DNA of 64,000 bases, from NCBI GenBank assembly GCA_016000045.1, contig JAECQY010000005.1:12159-76158 (forward strand), read 5' to 3'. Position 1 is the first letter of the stretch, and each line of letters starts with the position of its first letter. Below, piece after piece: positions 16,783-26,578 of the stretch. The notes beneath the pieces are model-generated. The model was not told the DNA's origin, did no database searches, and saw nothing but the letters and a program-made list of their open reading frames with translations. A program made the position numbers and the translations under genes. The stretch comes from Myxococcaceae bacterium. Lineage in GTDB: Bacteria; Myxococcota; UBA727; JABDBI01.

Positions 16783-19297
16783 ACTTGCCAAACGGTTTGG
16801 CCTCTCAAATCAAGAGTTGTTGAACAAGTTAGCATCGAAAGGCATTGCCGTTAAATCGCATTCCAGTAACATCGAAGAAGAACAGGTTATACAAGCTTTG
16901 CAAACGACAAACGAAATTTCGGCTAAACCCAGAACCGTACTGCGCAGAAGAAAAGACGAGGTAGAAGAGCCTGTTTTCGATGTATCGCCTCCTGCCCCTT
17001 TTGTCTCTGAGCTTCCCATAAAGACGATAGAGCCGGTCCAGGTTGCAGACAGCTCGCAGCCGAAGCCTGAGATACCTCTAAAGCCCTCGGCGACTCCGCT
17101 GGTCTCACCTACGCAACCTTCTGCTTCCGCGGCAGCCATAACACCTCCTCTCGCTCAAAATGTCGTTCGAGTCATCGACCCCAACGCCATCCGCGCACGT
17201 CTCGCGAGTGAAAATCGAACTTTTAAGCCTCGTGTTCCTCCTCAAAGCCGCCCTCCTTTCTCACCTGTTCGAGAAATTCGAATCGGCGTTGGCCCTGGAA
17301 CCCCCGCAGCACCGGGTCAAGCAGACAATCGTCTCGGTTCCAAAGGTGCTTTGAAGAAACGCAAAGAAGATTCATTTCAGACAAACCAAGATCGCAAAGA
17401 GCTGCGCTCGGGTGGATACGAACTGTGGACACAGCCTGGTAAGAAGAGAAGGAATGTCCGAAAAGTTGGGAAATCGACTCATATTACCCAAGCAGCGGCT
17501 CATAAACGCGTTATTGAGCTCACGGGCCCCATCTCAGTCAATGATTTAGCGCATCGAATGTCGATGAAAGCAGGACAAGTCGTCGCCAAATTAATGAGCA
17601 TGGGGATGATGGTGACGATCAATCAGCCCATCGATCCTGATACCGTCTCCATTATTGCCAACGAGTTTGATTTTGAAGTTAAAAATATTGGATTCGTCGA
17701 AGATGATCTGCTCAAAGAAACGGAAGACACCCAAGAAAGCCTCGTGACTCGCCCACCGGTGGTGACCGTCATGGGACACGTTGATCACGGAAAAACCAGC
17801 ATCCTAGATGCTCTTCGAAAAGCGAATGTGGCAGAAGGAGAGGCAGGCGGAATCACCCAGCACATCGGTGCCTATTCCGTTGAGACCGAACGCGGACCTG
17901 TCACTTTCTTGGATACTCCAGGCCACGAGGCTTTTACAGCGATGCGTGCACGAGGCGCTCAGGTAACCGATATTGTGATCCTGGTGGTTGCTGCCGACGA
18001 CGGCATCATGCCTCAAACCATTGAAGCCATTGATCATGCGAAAGCAGCCAAGGTTCCGCTCGTGGTGGCCATCAACAAAATGGATTCTGCGGCAGCCAAA
18101 CCCGAACGCATCTTGCAACAACTTTCTGAGCACGGAATTGTGCCCGAAGAATGGGGCGGTGAAACTCAGGTATTCCGCGTCTCAGCACTCAAGAAAACCG
18201 GTCTGAACGATTTGCTTGAAGGTCTGATCAATCAAGCCGAAATCATGGAATTGAAAGCGAATGCCAACAAGCAAGCTGTCGGTTGCGTCATTGAAGCCAG
18301 ATTAGACAAAGGACGTGGACCTGTGGCCACCGTGTTGACTCAGGCTGGTACCCTGAAGCAAGGCGACTATATTGTAGCCGGCCAACACTCTGGACGTGTT
18401 CGCGCAATGTATGACTCCAACGGTCATCGCGTAGAGAAATCGACTCCTTCGATGGCAGTCCAGGTATTGGGTCTGAGTGGAATCCCAACCGCAGGGGATA
18501 AATTCAATGCGGTTGCCGATGATAAAGCGGCCAAGACCATCGCCGATCACCGCGCCATACAAATACGAGAGCAGGAATTGCTCAAATCATCGCGTGTCAC
18601 GCTCGAAAGCTTCTTGCAAAGTTCGCCTTCGGAGAAAAGCGCAACCCTGCGTCTGATTGTCAAAGCGGATGCCTACGGCTCCGTGGAAGCTCTCAATGCT
18701 TCGCTGCGCGGACTTTCCACCAAGCTTGTCGCGGTTGAAGTGGTGCATTCAGGCGTTGGAACCATCACAGAAAACGATGTTAACTTAGCTTTGGCTTCCA
18801 AAACCATTATTATTGGTTTCAATACCAAACCAGACTCGAAAGCTCATACTCTGGCCACACAAGAGAAAGTCGACATTCGTTCTTACAGCATCATCTACAA
18901 CATGCTGGATGAAGTCAAACTAGCGATGGCAGGCCTCCTGGCTCCTGTATTTGAAGAAATCTATTTGGGTCGAGCAGAAGTTCGTGCCATCTTCTCAGTC
19001 AATAAGCTCGGTAATATCGCCGGTTGTTATGTTCTGGATGGCAAGATGCTTCGAACCGGTCAGGTACGCGTTAAGCGTGGCAATAAGTTCTTGCATCAAG
19101 GCAAGATTGGCAGTTTCAAGCGATTTAAAGACGATGTTCGTGAAGTCGGCGTTGGGTATGAGTTCGGCCTCGGATTGGAAGGCTTCGACGATTTGGCGAT
19201 AGGAGACAGCGTTGAGTGCTTTGAACTCAAGCAAGTTGCTGCCAAACTCGATGCTCCGTTAAAAGCCGAAACCACTCCATCGGGTGGAGGTGCTTAA
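16760..19297 (+). CDS. infB: Translation initiation factor IF-2
   Basis: 845 residues from the ATG at 16760, chosen because family proteins begin MAKVRIHELAK and AGGAG lies upstream; a TTG nine bases earlier is possible but unlikely. IF-2 is the GTPase that brings initiator tRNA to the ribosome. It has the N-terminal IF2-N fold (LAKRFGLSNQELLNKLASKG), a Pro/Lys-rich linker, a second IF2-N domain, then the G domain with GHVDHGKTS (residue ~338), DTPGHEAF and NKMD. The C-terminal beta-barrel domains follow and end in a variable tail. The next gene, rbfA, starts within its stop (TAATG). Confidence 0.97.
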   Translation: MAKVRIHELAKRFGLSNQELLNKLASKGIAVKSHSSNIEEEQVIQALQTTNEISAKPRTVLRRRKDEVEEPVFDVSPPAPFVSELPIKTIEPVQVADSSQPKPEIPLKPSATPLVSPTQPSASAAAITPPLAQNVVRVIDPNAIRARLASENRTFKPRVPPQSRPPFSPVREIRIGVGPGTPAAPGQADNRLGSKGALKKRKEDSFQTNQDRKELRSGGYELWTQPGKKRRNVRKVGKSTHITQAAAHKRVIELTGPISVNDLAHRMSMKAGQVVAKLMSMGMMVTINQPIDPDTVSIIANEFDFEVKNIGFVEDDLLKETEDTQESLVTRPPVVTVMGHVDHGKTSILDALRKANVAEGEAGGITQHIGAYSVETERGPVTFLDTPGHEAFTAMRARGAQVTDIVILVVAADDGIMPQTIEAIDHAKAAKVPLVVAINKMDSAAAKPERILQQLSEHGIVPEEWGGETQVFRVSALKKTGLNDLLEGLINQAEIMELKANANKQAVGCVIEARLDKGRGPVATVLTQAGTLKQGDYIVAGQHSGRVRAMYDSNGHRVEKSTPSMAVQVLGLSGIPTAGDKFNAVADDKAAKTIADHRAIQIREQELLKSSRVTLESFLQSSPSEKSATLRLIVKADAYGSVEALNASLRGLSTKLVAVEVVHSGVGTITENDVNLALASKTIIIGFNTKPDSKAHTLATQEKVDIRSYSIIYNMLDEVKLAMAGLLAPVFEEIYLGRAEVRAIFSVNKLGNIAGCYVLDGKMLRTGQVRVKRGNKFLHQGKIGSFKRFKDDVREVGVGYEFGLGLEGFDDLAIGDSVECFELKQVAAKLDAPLKAETTPSGGGA

Positions 19298-19608
19298 TGT
19301 CTATTCGAATGGAGCGAGTCGGAACAGAAATCCAAAAGGTTTTGTCGAGCCAGCTGCTCAAAACACCTGCTTTTTTGACCATTCTGGAAGTAAAAGTCAG
19401 CCCCGATCTAAGTTCAGCAGAAATCTATTTTTCGCTCTTTGGCTCTGAAGCTCAATGCCACGAAACCATCCTTTTTCTAGAAGACCGAAAAAAAGCGCTG
19501 CGCATGGAAGTGGGAAAGCAAGTGAAACTTCGCCTCACTCCTGAACTGATCTGGATCCGCGATTACTCGCCTGAGCGAGCAGACCGAATTCACCAACTGC
19601 TTAAATGA
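19297..19608 (+). CDS. rbfA: Ribosome-binding factor A
   Basis: 103 residues, a KH-fold protein that binds the 30S subunit during 16S rRNA 5' end maturation. Typical features are the opening RMERVGTEIQKVLSSQL, the strand LEVKVSPDLSSAEIYFSLFG, and the closing VKLRLTPELIWIRDYSPERA. The start overlaps the infB stop (TAATG), and the stop overlaps the ligA start (ATGA), so it is translationally coupled on both sides. Confidence 0.95.
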   Translation: MSIRMERVGTEIQKVLSSQLLKTPAFLTILEVKVSPDLSSAEIYFSLFGSEAQCHETILFLEDRKKALRMEVGKQVKLRLTPELIWIRDYSPERADRIHQLLK

Positions 19609-21500
19609 CAAACCGGATTGTAGAGCTTGAAGGACTCATACGCCATCACAATCAGGCGTATTTTGTGCTGAATCAACCCGAAATTCAGGATAGCGCGTTT
19701 GATCAACTGGTCGAAGAGCTCAAAGCTCTTGCCCCCAACTCTGCCGCTTTATCCGAAATTGGCTCGGATTTAAAGGAAACAACGCTCAAGATTCAACATC
19801 AGCAGCCGATGCTTTCTTTAGACAAGTGCTACGATTTAGAAAATTTTACCAAATGGTTTGAAAAAATCAGAGGCTCCGTGCTAGCCATGCCCAAAATCGA
19901 CGGCGTGGCTTGCTCCATTCACTACGATTCTACGGGCCAGCTTGTCTTAGCTGCAACTCGAGGAGACGGCGATTTTGGCGAAGAGATCACCGAGAATATT
20001 CGACGAATTCGGTCGATCCCCACTTCTATCCATACGAATCAAGCGATCGAGGTTCGAGGCGAGGTGTATCTCAGCTTGCCCCGTTTCCGAAGCGAATACC
20101 AAGATACTTTTTCGAACCCAAGAAATCTGGCAGCGGGTGCTCTCAAGCAAAAGAATCCCGATCGATCCGAACAATACGGTCTTGCTTTTTTTGCTTACGA
20201 CCTTTTGGGGACTGACCTTTCTACGGAAGTCGAAAAATTTGATTTTTTGAACACGTTGGGTTTCGCTCCAATCCCTGTGCAATTGTGTGATACACCTGCT
20301 TATTGCGAACAACTTTTTGAAGACTACAAGCAAAAGCGTTCTGTTCTCGATTACGAGATTGACGGCGTTGTCTTTCGAGCCAATCAAGTCAGCGAACAGT
20401 TTCGTTTAGGCTCTACCGCTCACCATCCGAAATGGAGCATGGCTTACAAATTGCAAGGCGATAGCGCTTACACCGAGTTGCTTTCGATCGAATGGTCGAT
20501 CGGACGAACAGGCGTCATAACGCCCGTGGCCATCATCGAACCTGTTCAAGTGTCCGGTGCCATGATTTCTCGGGCTTCTTTGCATAATTATACGCGTTTC
20601 AACGAACTCGGCCTGACTTTGGGTTCGGTGCTGGAGGTTGTTCGACGGGGCGGCGTGATCCCTCATGTGGAGAAAGTCGTTGAGTCGGTGGGCGATTTTT
20701 TAGCAGCTCCAGAGACTTGCCCTTCTTGTCATAAGACAGCCATTGTCGAGGGTGAATTTCTGTGTTGCCCAGAGCCTGAATCTTGCCTCGAAATTATTTT
20801 AAGCCGATTGGTTCACTTTTGTTCCGTCTTGGAGCTTGAAGGTTTCGGAAAAAAACTCATTCGAAATCTTGTCCTGGCCAAACTCATACGAGAACCCGCT
20901 GACCTTTACCGCTTGAAATTTGAAGATTTGATTTCACTCGATCGAATGGGCGAAACCCTTTCCAAGAAGCTATTGGCCCAAGTTGCTCAAAAACGCCGTC
21001 TCTCTCTTCCCGTTTTTTTGACGGCTTTGGGTTTTGATGAATTGGGGCCCGGTGTTGCAGAAGCCCTTGCAAGCCGATTCGAATCTTTAGAAGCAGTCCG
21101 CTCGGCCTCAATCGAGGATCTGGTGGCTATCTATGGTGTGGGCGAAGCCATTGCTCAGGCGATTCAAAAAGGCTTTCACGCATTCGACTCGGAAATCAGA
21201 GCTCTCCTCACTGAAGTGCAAATTGAACCCTATCGGGCTCGCACTTTGGATTCGGCGCATCCGCTATTTCAAAAAAGCGTTGTGTTTACCGGCACCTTGG
21301 AACTGGATCGAAAAGAAGCTCAAAAAAAAGTAAGAAGCTGGGGCGGTGAAACTCCCTCGGCCGTCTCGTCTAAAACCGACTATTTGGTCGTAGGCGAAGG
21401 GCCGATGAGCAGCAAGCAAAAACGTGCACTGAAATTGGGCATCACCGTTTTATCTGAATCGGAATTTTTTGAACTTTATCAATCACCACCCAATCTTTGA
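19605..21500 (+). CDS. ligA: NAD-dependent DNA ligase LigA
   Basis: 631 residues, slightly shorter than the common ~670. LigA seals nicks using NAD in replication and repair. The order is complete: an N-terminal Ia domain (HHNQAYFVLNQPEIQDS), adenylation domain with the catalytic Lys97 in MPKIDG and the RGDGDFGEEIT box, OB fold (RTGVITPVAIIEPV), a Cys4-type zinc finger (CPSCHK, then CCPEPESC), helix-hairpin-helix repeats (GVGEAIAQAI) and a C-terminal BRCT domain (VVFTGTLELDRKEA, SSKTDYLVVGEG). It is coupled to rbfA through an ATGA overlap, an uncommon placement after the infB operon. Confidence 0.97.
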   Translation: MTNRIVELEGLIRHHNQAYFVLNQPEIQDSAFDQLVEELKALAPNSAALSEIGSDLKETTLKIQHQQPMLSLDKCYDLENFTKWFEKIRGSVLAMPKIDGVACSIHYDSTGQLVLAATRGDGDFGEEITENIRRIRSIPTSIHTNQAIEVRGEVYLSLPRFRSEYQDTFSNPRNLAAGALKQKNPDRSEQYGLAFFAYDLLGTDLSTEVEKFDFLNTLGFAPIPVQLCDTPAYCEQLFEDYKQKRSVLDYEIDGVVFRANQVSEQFRLGSTAHHPKWSMAYKLQGDSAYTELLSIEWSIGRTGVITPVAIIEPVQVSGAMISRASLHNYTRFNELGLTLGSVLEVVRRGGVIPHVEKVVESVGDFLAAPETCPSCHKTAIVEGEFLCCPEPESCLEIILSRLVHFCSVLELEGFGKKLIRNLVLAKLIREPADLYRLKFEDLISLDRMGETLSKKLLAQVAQKRRLSLPVFLTALGFDELGPGVAEALASRFESLEAVRSASIEDLVAIYGVGEAIAQAIQKGFHAFDSEIRALLTEVQIEPYRARTLDSAHPLFQKSVVFTGTLELDRKEAQKKVRSWGGETPSAVSSKTDYLVVGEGPMSSKQKRALKLGITVLSESEFFELYQSPPNL

Positions 21501-21605
21501 ACTCGGGCTGAATCAAAAATAAAAATTTCCAAACTGGGTCTTTAGAGGGAAGATCCATCCTAAAACATCCGACTTTGCGCTTGCCCTGGGAGGATTTGAG
21601 CTCTA

Positions 21606-21634
21606 TTGACAATTAGCCTCAAGGCGATAGGTTC
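21606..21634 (+). promoter_or_regulatory. Possible promoter of tRNA-Lys
   Basis: A perfect TTGACA (21606-21611) lies in the gap before tRNA-Lys. The -10 counterpart is weak (around TAGGTT, 16-17 bases on). The predicted transcription start would be roughly ten bases before the tRNA 5' end. Confidence 0.4.
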
Positions 21635-21650
21635 TGCCACTCGAACTCGT

Positions 21651-21726
21651 GGGCTCGTAGCTCAATTGGTAGAGCAATGGACTCTTAATCCGGCGGTTGG
21701 GGGTTCAATTCCCTCCGGGCCCACCA
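21651..21726 (+). tRNA. tRNA-Lys (anticodon CTT)
   Basis: A 76-nt cloverleaf with an encoded CCA end. The acceptor stem GGGCTCG pairs with CGGGCCC (one G-U), the D arm is GCTC/GAGC, the anticodon loop CTCTTAA gives anticodon CTT, and the T arm is GGGGG-TTCAATT-CCCTC. The anticodon stem has an A-G mismatch at its top pair (27-43) and a T-G next to it, slightly unusual. It would read AAG lysine codons. menC starts 42 bases downstream. Confidence 0.95.
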
Positions 21727-21768
21727 AGTTTAAATCCTTCAAAATCACGATAGCATGGACAACCGATT

Positions 21769-22641
21769 GTGATCTTTTCTTGGCCTCTTCATCAGCCTCT
21801 GCCTCTGAAGCGACGCCCATTGGCGTCCCAAGATCCTTATATTTACTTAGCTGATATGGTGCAGGTCTCAAATGCGCAGGGTCAGACGGGTCTGGGCGAA
21901 TGCGTTGCATCCAGAAAGCTCGCGGATGAAATCGCTGAGCTTCACCTCGCTTTGTTGGAGACTCGGCTGACGCTGGATTTAAAACGCGAACAGATGGAAA
22001 TCGCTGCGATGCTGGAATCGCTGGATTTGGAAGCAGCGAAAACACTGGTGCGCCAGGGTTTTCAGACCCTCAAATTCAAAGTAGGCAAGAATCCAACCGA
22101 GGAAGCCCATGCTTTAAGATGTATTCGCCAATCGCTAGGAGACTCGATCGCCATTCGATTGGATGCCAACCGAGCTTGGAATTTAGAAACGGCTATCCAA
22201 TTTGGAAAAAATATTCAGGATCTGAACATCGCTTACTTGGAAGAACCGGTCCAAAACTATCAAGATATTCCTACGTTCTACAGACAAACTCAGATTCCTG
22301 TCGCTTTGGATGAAACACTCATCGAGTGCATCGCACCGCCGGTTTTAGATGGAGTCTCGACCTACGCTCTCAAACCATTCTTGATGCCCAATCTGCTCAG
22401 CATCGCGCAATGCATCCAGCACGCTTACGACCAAAGCCTCGAAGTGGCGATTTGTTCCGCATTTGAGAGCCCCCACAGTTTAAACTGGCTGGTTGTTCTC
22501 TGTGGGCTTTTACCGAGACAACCTCTTCCTGCAGGTCTATCCACGTTGCGATGGTTTCAGGGTCACCTCGTTGAACCCGTTTCAAGCACGCGACAAGCGC
22601 TGGAAAGCCTCTGCCTCTTTCAAACTCTCCAAGGTGCCTAA
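21769..22641 (+). CDS. menC: o-succinylbenzoate synthase-like enolase-superfamily enzyme (MenC)
   Basis: 290 residues from a GTG start. An enolase-superfamily enzyme of the MR subgroup: TLKFKVGK carries the catalytic Lys, RLDANRAW, YLEEPVQN and ALDETL supply the three metal ligands (Asp, Glu, Asp), and ALKPFLMPN holds the second catalytic Lys. The ANRAW form of the first metal motif is typical of MenC, which dehydrates SHCHC to o-succinylbenzoate in menaquinone synthesis. Dipeptide epimerases and N-acylamino acid racemases share this fold, so identity rests on motif style and on menA in the same window. The 3' end overlaps the convergent nucleotidyltransferase gene by 60 bases. Confidence 0.8.
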   Translation: MIFSWPLHQPLPLKRRPLASQDPYIYLADMVQVSNAQGQTGLGECVASRKLADEIAELHLALLETRLTLDLKREQMEIAAMLESLDLEAAKTLVRQGFQTLKFKVGKNPTEEAHALRCIRQSLGDSIAIRLDANRAWNLETAIQFGKNIQDLNIAYLEEPVQNYQDIPTFYRQTQIPVALDETLIECIAPPVLDGVSTYALKPFLMPNLLSIAQCIQHAYDQSLEVAICSAFESPHSLNWLVVLCGLLPRQPLPAGLSTLRWFQGHLVEPVSSTRQALESLCLFQTLQGA

Positions 22642-23301
22642 ATCAAAATAAGCCCCTTTTTGCTCAGCTCCCCAAATCGAAGCGCCCGATTTTAACAAAG
22701 GCACATAAAAACCGTCGATAATGCTAAAACATCCATCTTGTTTCAAAGTCTTCAAAGCATCTGGAGAAATTAAGTGGGTTCCGCAAAAGAGTCTTTCAAA
22801 CAGTGGAGGACCTGCGTAAGGCACTTTGCCTGTGATTCCTCGAACCCATCCTTCGGCATCCGTCCCGATCTCGACAAAGCCGGGTCGATGATCGATCGTC
22901 TTGAGCAAAAGAGTTGCGGCTGGACGACGTGTTTCATGGGCTTGAACAAAGGCGTCCACATCAAACTCCAGAGCAATATCGCTGTTCATCAACAAGATGG
23001 GCCGATCGAATCCCAGAACTTGATCGCAGGCGTTTTTCAACCCTCCCCCGGTTCCCAAGATGTCAGGTTCATAGAGGTAATGAAGAGACATGCCACGGTA
23101 ACGCTCTCCCAAAGCTGCTGGAATTTGTTCCGCCAAATAATGCGTATTAATCGCCACTTTTTGAACACCCGCTTGAGCTAAAGAATCCAATGAGTAGGTA
23201 ATCAGAGGCCTCCCCGCCAGCTTCACAAGGGGCTTCGGGGTTTGAGAAGTCAGCGGCCTCAATCGAGTTCCCAAACCAGCGGCTAAAATCATTCCATGCA
23301 C
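22582..23301 (-). CDS. Sugar-phosphate nucleotidyltransferase (MurU/RmlA-like)
   Basis: 239 residues with the NTP-transferase signature GLGTRLRPLT near the N-terminus and PKPLVKLAGRPL after it. LGTGGGLKNA and LLMNSDIALEFD are the base-binding and metal (NSD) motifs. The short form without a C-terminal left-handed helix domain resembles MurU, which activates N-acetylmuramate 1-phosphate in peptidoglycan recycling, or mannose-1-phosphate guanylyltransferases. The exact sugar cannot be decided. The start may be Met4 (MILAAGLGTRL). It is convergent with menC and overlaps it by 60 bases. Confidence 0.85.
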   Translation of the reverse strand: MHGMILAAGLGTRLRPLTSQTPKPLVKLAGRPLITYSLDSLAQAGVQKVAINTHYLAEQIPAALGERYRGMSLHYLYEPDILGTGGGLKNACDQVLGFDRPILLMNSDIALEFDVDAFVQAHETRRPAATLLLKTIDHRPGFVEIGTDAEGWVRGITGKVPYAGPPLFERLFCGTHLISPDALKTLKQDGCFSIIDGFYVPLLKSGASIWGAEQKGAYFDLGTLESLKEAEAFQRLSRA

Positions 23302-23331
23302 AGTTGAAACCTCACGCGCTTCCTAAGTATT

Positions 23332-24936
23332 TTAGCGATCGAGATCGGCCAACACAAAATCGATGCTTCCCAGTATCGCCATCAGATCCGAAAGAGTGCT
23401 TCCCTTGGCAAGCAAAGGCACCATTTGCATGTGTGCAAACGAAGGGGTTCGAATGCGAGCACGATAAGCATGCGTCCCTCCCGTGCTGACCAGATAATAC
23501 GCATTGGTTCCTTTCGAGGCTTCAATGGCGTGAAAAGATTCCCCTGCCGGCATCACAGGACCCCAGCTTGTGTTGAGAAAATGATTGATCAAGGTTTCAA
23601 TGTGAACCAAAGTTTTGTCTTTGGGAGGCGGAGTCGTCAGCGGGTGATCCGACTTATAGGGACCGGATGGCATATGATTCAGGCACTGCTCGATAATACG
23701 CATGCTTTGACGCATCTCCTCAATGCGAACCAAGGCACGATCGTAGCAATCTCCGTGAGAGGCAATCGGTACGTCGAAATCAAAATTCTCGTAACCAGAA
23801 TAGGGTTTTGCTTTTCGTAAATCAAAGCCCAATCCGGTCGCCCGAAGACCGGCTCCTGTGACCCCCCAATCGATGGCCTCTTGCGTATTGTAAGCGCCAA
23901 CACCGATGGTTCGCTTTTTCAAGATCAGATTCTTCATGACCAATCGGTCGTACTCACGAAGGCGTGCGGGAAAATAGTCCAAGAACCCTCGAACCGCTTT
24001 CTCCCAGCCCTCCGGCAAATCCTGAGCAACTCCGCCAATGCGAAACCAACTGGGGTGCATGCGCCCTCCTGTGATGCCCTCCACGATTTCAAGAATACGC
24101 TCACGGTCGGTAAATAGGTAGAACACAGGAGACATGGCACCAATGTCTTGCACAAAAGTCCCGTACCAAACCAAGTGACTCGCAATTCGAAACAATTCGC
24201 AAAGCATCACCCGGATCACTTGAGCCCGTTCGGGAATTTTCATGCCTGCCAACTGCTCCACCGACAGCAGATAGGCTAGATTATTCATCACGCCGCTCAA
24301 ATAGTCTATGCGATCCGTATAGGGGATGTACGTATGCCAGGTCTGCCGCTCAGCCATTTTTTCGGCGCCTCGGTGATGGTAGCCAATGTCTGGAATCACT
24401 TCTTCTATCCGTTCACCGTCCATTTTGAGAATCAGCCTCAAGACTCCATGCGTACCAGGATGTTGAGGGCCCAAGTTGAGGTAAAGATAGTCTCCGCCTT
24501 CGTCCTTAGGCCGATATCGAAGCAAGCCTTGCTCGTAGTCTTGTTTTGCATCGGGCAGTTGATAGGGAGCCATTTCAGTTGCACGGGCTGGGTGCGATTT
24601 ACGCAAGGGGTGCCCGACCCAAGATTCCGGCATCAAGATTCGGCGCAGATCCGGGTGCCCCGAAAAGCGTAGGCCAAACAAATCGAAGACTTCTCGCTCG
24701 TACCACTCGGCGTTCTTGAAGCGGCCACAGAGGGAGGGAATCTCGATGGCATCGCTTGCAACCGGCACTTTGACGCAATCAAACTGAGCCGTCTCCAGAT
24801 TTAAAAAATGATACACCAAGGTATAATCGTGCGTGTGCTCTCGAGCGGTCTCATCGATCGCGGTGATGTCGTACAGCATTTGAAACCGATCGACGGTTTT
24901 CAAAAGATCTTCAAGATTGGAAACGATTGGGTTCAT
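23332..24936 (-). CDS. nuoCD: NADH-quinone oxidoreductase subunit C/D, fused
   Basis: A 534-residue fusion of the two peripheral-arm subunits. Residues 1-~135 are NuoC (30-kDa type): [20 protein letters not shown] is its hallmark. Then comes NuoD (49-kDa type): [32 protein letters not shown], and [14 protein letters not shown] around the quinone pocket. The C-terminus has [20 protein letters not shown] and ends VLADLDR, as in NuoD. NuoC-NuoD fusions occur in enterobacteria and other lineages. It overlaps nuoB by 26 bases and is the third gene of a nuoA-nuoB-nuoCD operon. Confidence 0.97.
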   Translation of the reverse strand: MNPIVSNLEDLLKTVDRFQMLYDITAIDETAREHTHDYTLVYHFLNLETAQFDCVKVPVASDAIEIPSLCGRFKNAEWYEREVFDLFGLRFSGHPDLRRILMPESWVGHPLRKSHPARATEMAPYQLPDAKQDYEQGLLRYRPKDEGGDYLYLNLGPQHPGTHGVLRLILKMDGERIEEVIPDIGYHHRGAEKMAERQTWHTYIPYTDRIDYLSGVMNNLAYLLSVEQLAGMKIPERAQVIRVMLCELFRIASHLVWYGTFVQDIGAMSPVFYLFTDRERILEIVEGITGGRMHPSWFRIGGVAQDLPEGWEKAVRGFLDYFPARLREYDRLVMKNLILKKRTIGVGAYNTQEAIDWGVTGAGLRATGLGFDLRKAKPYSGYENFDFDVPIASHGDCYDRALVRIEEMRQSMRIIEQCLNHMPSGPYKSDHPLTTPPPKDKTLVHIETLINHFLNTSWGPVMPAGESFHAIEASKGTNAYYLVSTGGTHAYRARIRTPSFAHMQMVPLLAKGSTLSDLMAILGSIDFVLADLDR

Positions 24937-25486
24937 GGAGTCGGGTCGCTTTCATTCTTAGGGGGGTTTTGAGGTCTCGCATACTCAGAGGCTCGGGTTT
25001 GCTCACTTCTTGTGAGCCCGCCACCCAGGAAATGGGCCGGCGTTCTTGGCCGATGGAGTCCTTGAGCAAAAGCAACCCTTCTAGAAAAGCTTCTGGCCGC
25101 GGAGGACATCCAGACACGTACATATCAACCGGCAATATTTTGTCCACCCCTTGAACCACACTGTAGATGTCGTACATCCCCCCTGAATTCGCACAAGACC
25201 CCATGGAAATGACCCACTTGGGTTCCATCATCTGCTCATACAAGTGTCTCACCACAGGTGCCATTTTCACAAACACGGTTCCAGCGACGATCATCACGTC
25301 CGCTTCACGAGGTGTGGCGCGGATCACTTCCGATCCAAAACGCGCTAAATCATACTTACTGGTCAAACTGGTGGCCATTTCGACAAAACAGCAGCTTAAG
25401 CCAAAGTTGAAAGGCCACAGCGAATTTTTTCGACCCCAAGCGATCATATCTTGAAGCTGAGCGAACATAAAGTTTTCTGGATTCAC
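24911..25486 (-). CDS. nuoB: NADH-quinone oxidoreductase subunit B
   Basis: 191 residues. NuoB holds cluster N2, the last iron-sulfur centre before quinone. The ligands are visible: the adjacent Cys pair in [10 protein letters not shown], the third in [12 protein letters not shown], and the fourth in SGCPPRPEA. Other landmarks are WPFNFGLSC and [12 protein letters not shown]. The C-terminus, after the core, extends ~30 residues ([17 protein letters not shown]). Its start overlaps the nuoA stop by four bases, indicating coupled translation of stoichiometric subunits. Confidence 0.97.
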   Translation of the reverse strand: MNPENFMFAQLQDMIAWGRKNSLWPFNFGLSCCFVEMATSLTSKYDLARFGSEVIRATPREADVMIVAGTVFVKMAPVVRHLYEQMMEPKWVISMGSCANSGGMYDIYSVVQGVDKILPVDMYVSGCPPRPEAFLEGLLLLKDSIGQERRPISWVAGSQEVSKPEPLSMRDLKTPLRMKATRLHEPNRFQS

Positions 25487-25848
25487 GATTTTTCTCCCGG
25501 TTTCCTGTGCCGAGGCCCGATATCAAAGGCTCCGACTCGAAACAAGTACAGCAGCGCTAAGAGCAAAAGCCCCATAAAGACAGCCATTTGCATCAGTCCT
25601 TTGACACCCAACTCACGGATCGAGACACTCCAAGCGTAGATAAAGATAGATTCCACATCAAAAACCACGAAAAACAAAGCAACTTGGTAAAAATGCACGG
25701 GAAATCTTTGGCGCGCCGACCCTGTGCTCACAATGCCGGATTCATAGGGAACCTGAGCGGCTTTTTCTGAAGCTTGAGGCCCCAAGAAATAGCCCCCTAG
25801 CATGCTCCCAATCACAAGGGTAACACCGAAACAATAAATCCAAACCAT
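25483..25848 (-). CDS. nuoA: NADH-quinone oxidoreductase subunit A
   Basis: 121 residues with three transmembrane helices. The loop between helices 1 and 2 has [20 protein letters not shown], the NuoA/ND3 signature with its conserved PYESG. The second helix is [17 protein letters not shown], including the conserved Asp-Glu pair. NuoA sits at the junction of the membrane and peripheral arms beside NuoH. It is the first gene of the nuoABCD operon; the 82-bp region upstream also serves the divergent kinase gene. Confidence 0.96.
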   Translation of the reverse strand: MVWIYCFGVTLVIGSMLGGYFLGPQASEKAAQVPYESGIVSTGSARQRFPVHFYQVALFFVVFDVESIFIYAWSVSIRELGVKGLMQMAVFMGLLLLALLYLFRVGAFDIGPRHRKPGEKS

Positions 25849-25891
25849 GTGGTGAAACGCTAAAACTCTTATTCTGAAAAAACAAGGGAAT

Positions 25892-25920
25892 TTGACTTCG
25901 GATTTTTTCGGACCTATAGT
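25892..25920 (+). promoter_or_regulatory. Promoter of the kinase-like gene, leaderless geometry
   Basis: TTGACT (25892-25897) and TATAGT (25915-25920) are separated by exactly 17 bases. The ATG of the downstream gene is at 25931, ten bases after the -10 box. A normal transcription start would fall 3-6 bases before the ATG, leaving no room for a ribosome binding site, so a leaderless mRNA is expected. Confidence 0.6.
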
Positions 25921-25930
25921 CGCCTACACT

Positions 25931-26578
25931 ATGAAGTATATCATTTACCCTCTTAGTCTACTCTCTGTTTCTGTCCTTTTTTCTATCGATTTATTTTCAA
26001 CCGAAATTATCTGTATTACGGGAGGCTCTGCTGCAGGCAAAACCACTTACGCCAAAAAACTCGTTGATTCCTCGAACGGAAGCGCCGCCTTATTGGAATT
26101 AGATCGCTATTACTTTGGCCTACCAGGCGCTACTCCCGAACAAAGAATCGCCCACAACTGGGATCATCCTGAAGTTCTCGATTGGAAACTGGTTCGAAAA
26201 CACTTACACGACTTAAAAGAAGGCCAAGGGATTGAGGCACCGGTCTACGACTTTTCTCACTCCGTTCGCTTAGAAGAAACCCATCGGATTATGCCCCCAA
26301 AAACCATTGTCTTTGAAGGAATGCATGCTCTGTACGACCCGATCATTCGACAATTGTGCACTGAAAAAATATTTATCGATGTTCCAACGCCCCAAAGATT
26401 GAAGCGCCGCATCAAAAGAGACCAAGTTGAGCGAAATTTGAGCCCTCAAGAAAGCACCTCCATGTTTGGCAAGACAACCTTACCCATGCACAGGCAGTTC
26501 GTTGAACCGCTCAAAAATCTACCCGATGTGAAAATCATTGAAAACCCAAACTCTGCCGATACCTATCCAGAGCTTTAG
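25931..26578 (+). CDS. Uridine kinase-like P-loop protein with N-terminal hydrophobic segment
   Basis: 215 residues from the ATG at 25931. Residues 1-~24 (MKYIIYPLSLLSVSVLF...) form a signal peptide or single membrane anchor. The rest is uridine kinase/PRK-like: Walker A GGSAAGKTT, a LDRYYFGLPG box, NWDHPEVLDW, the APVYDFSHSVR substrate loop, TIVFEGMHALYD (Walker B region), and KRRIKRDQVERN plus LPMHRQFVEP at the end. Known uridine kinases are cytosolic, so an export or anchoring signal on an intact-looking ATP-using kinase is odd. It might be anchored with the kinase domain inside. Starts further upstream would not remove the hydrophobic segment; a start after it would destroy the first strand. 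The stop overlaps the convergent rsmD stop. Confidence 0.75.
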   Translation: MKYIIYPLSLLSVSVLFSIDLFSTEIICITGGSAAGKTTYAKKLVDSSNGSAALLELDRYYFGLPGATPEQRIAHNWDHPEVLDWKLVRKHLHDLKEGQGIEAPVYDFSHSVRLEETHRIMPPKTIVFEGMHALYDPIIRQLCTEKIFIDVPTPQRLKRRIKRDQVERNLSPQESTSMFGKTTLPMHRQFVEPLKNLPDVKIIENPNSADTYPEL

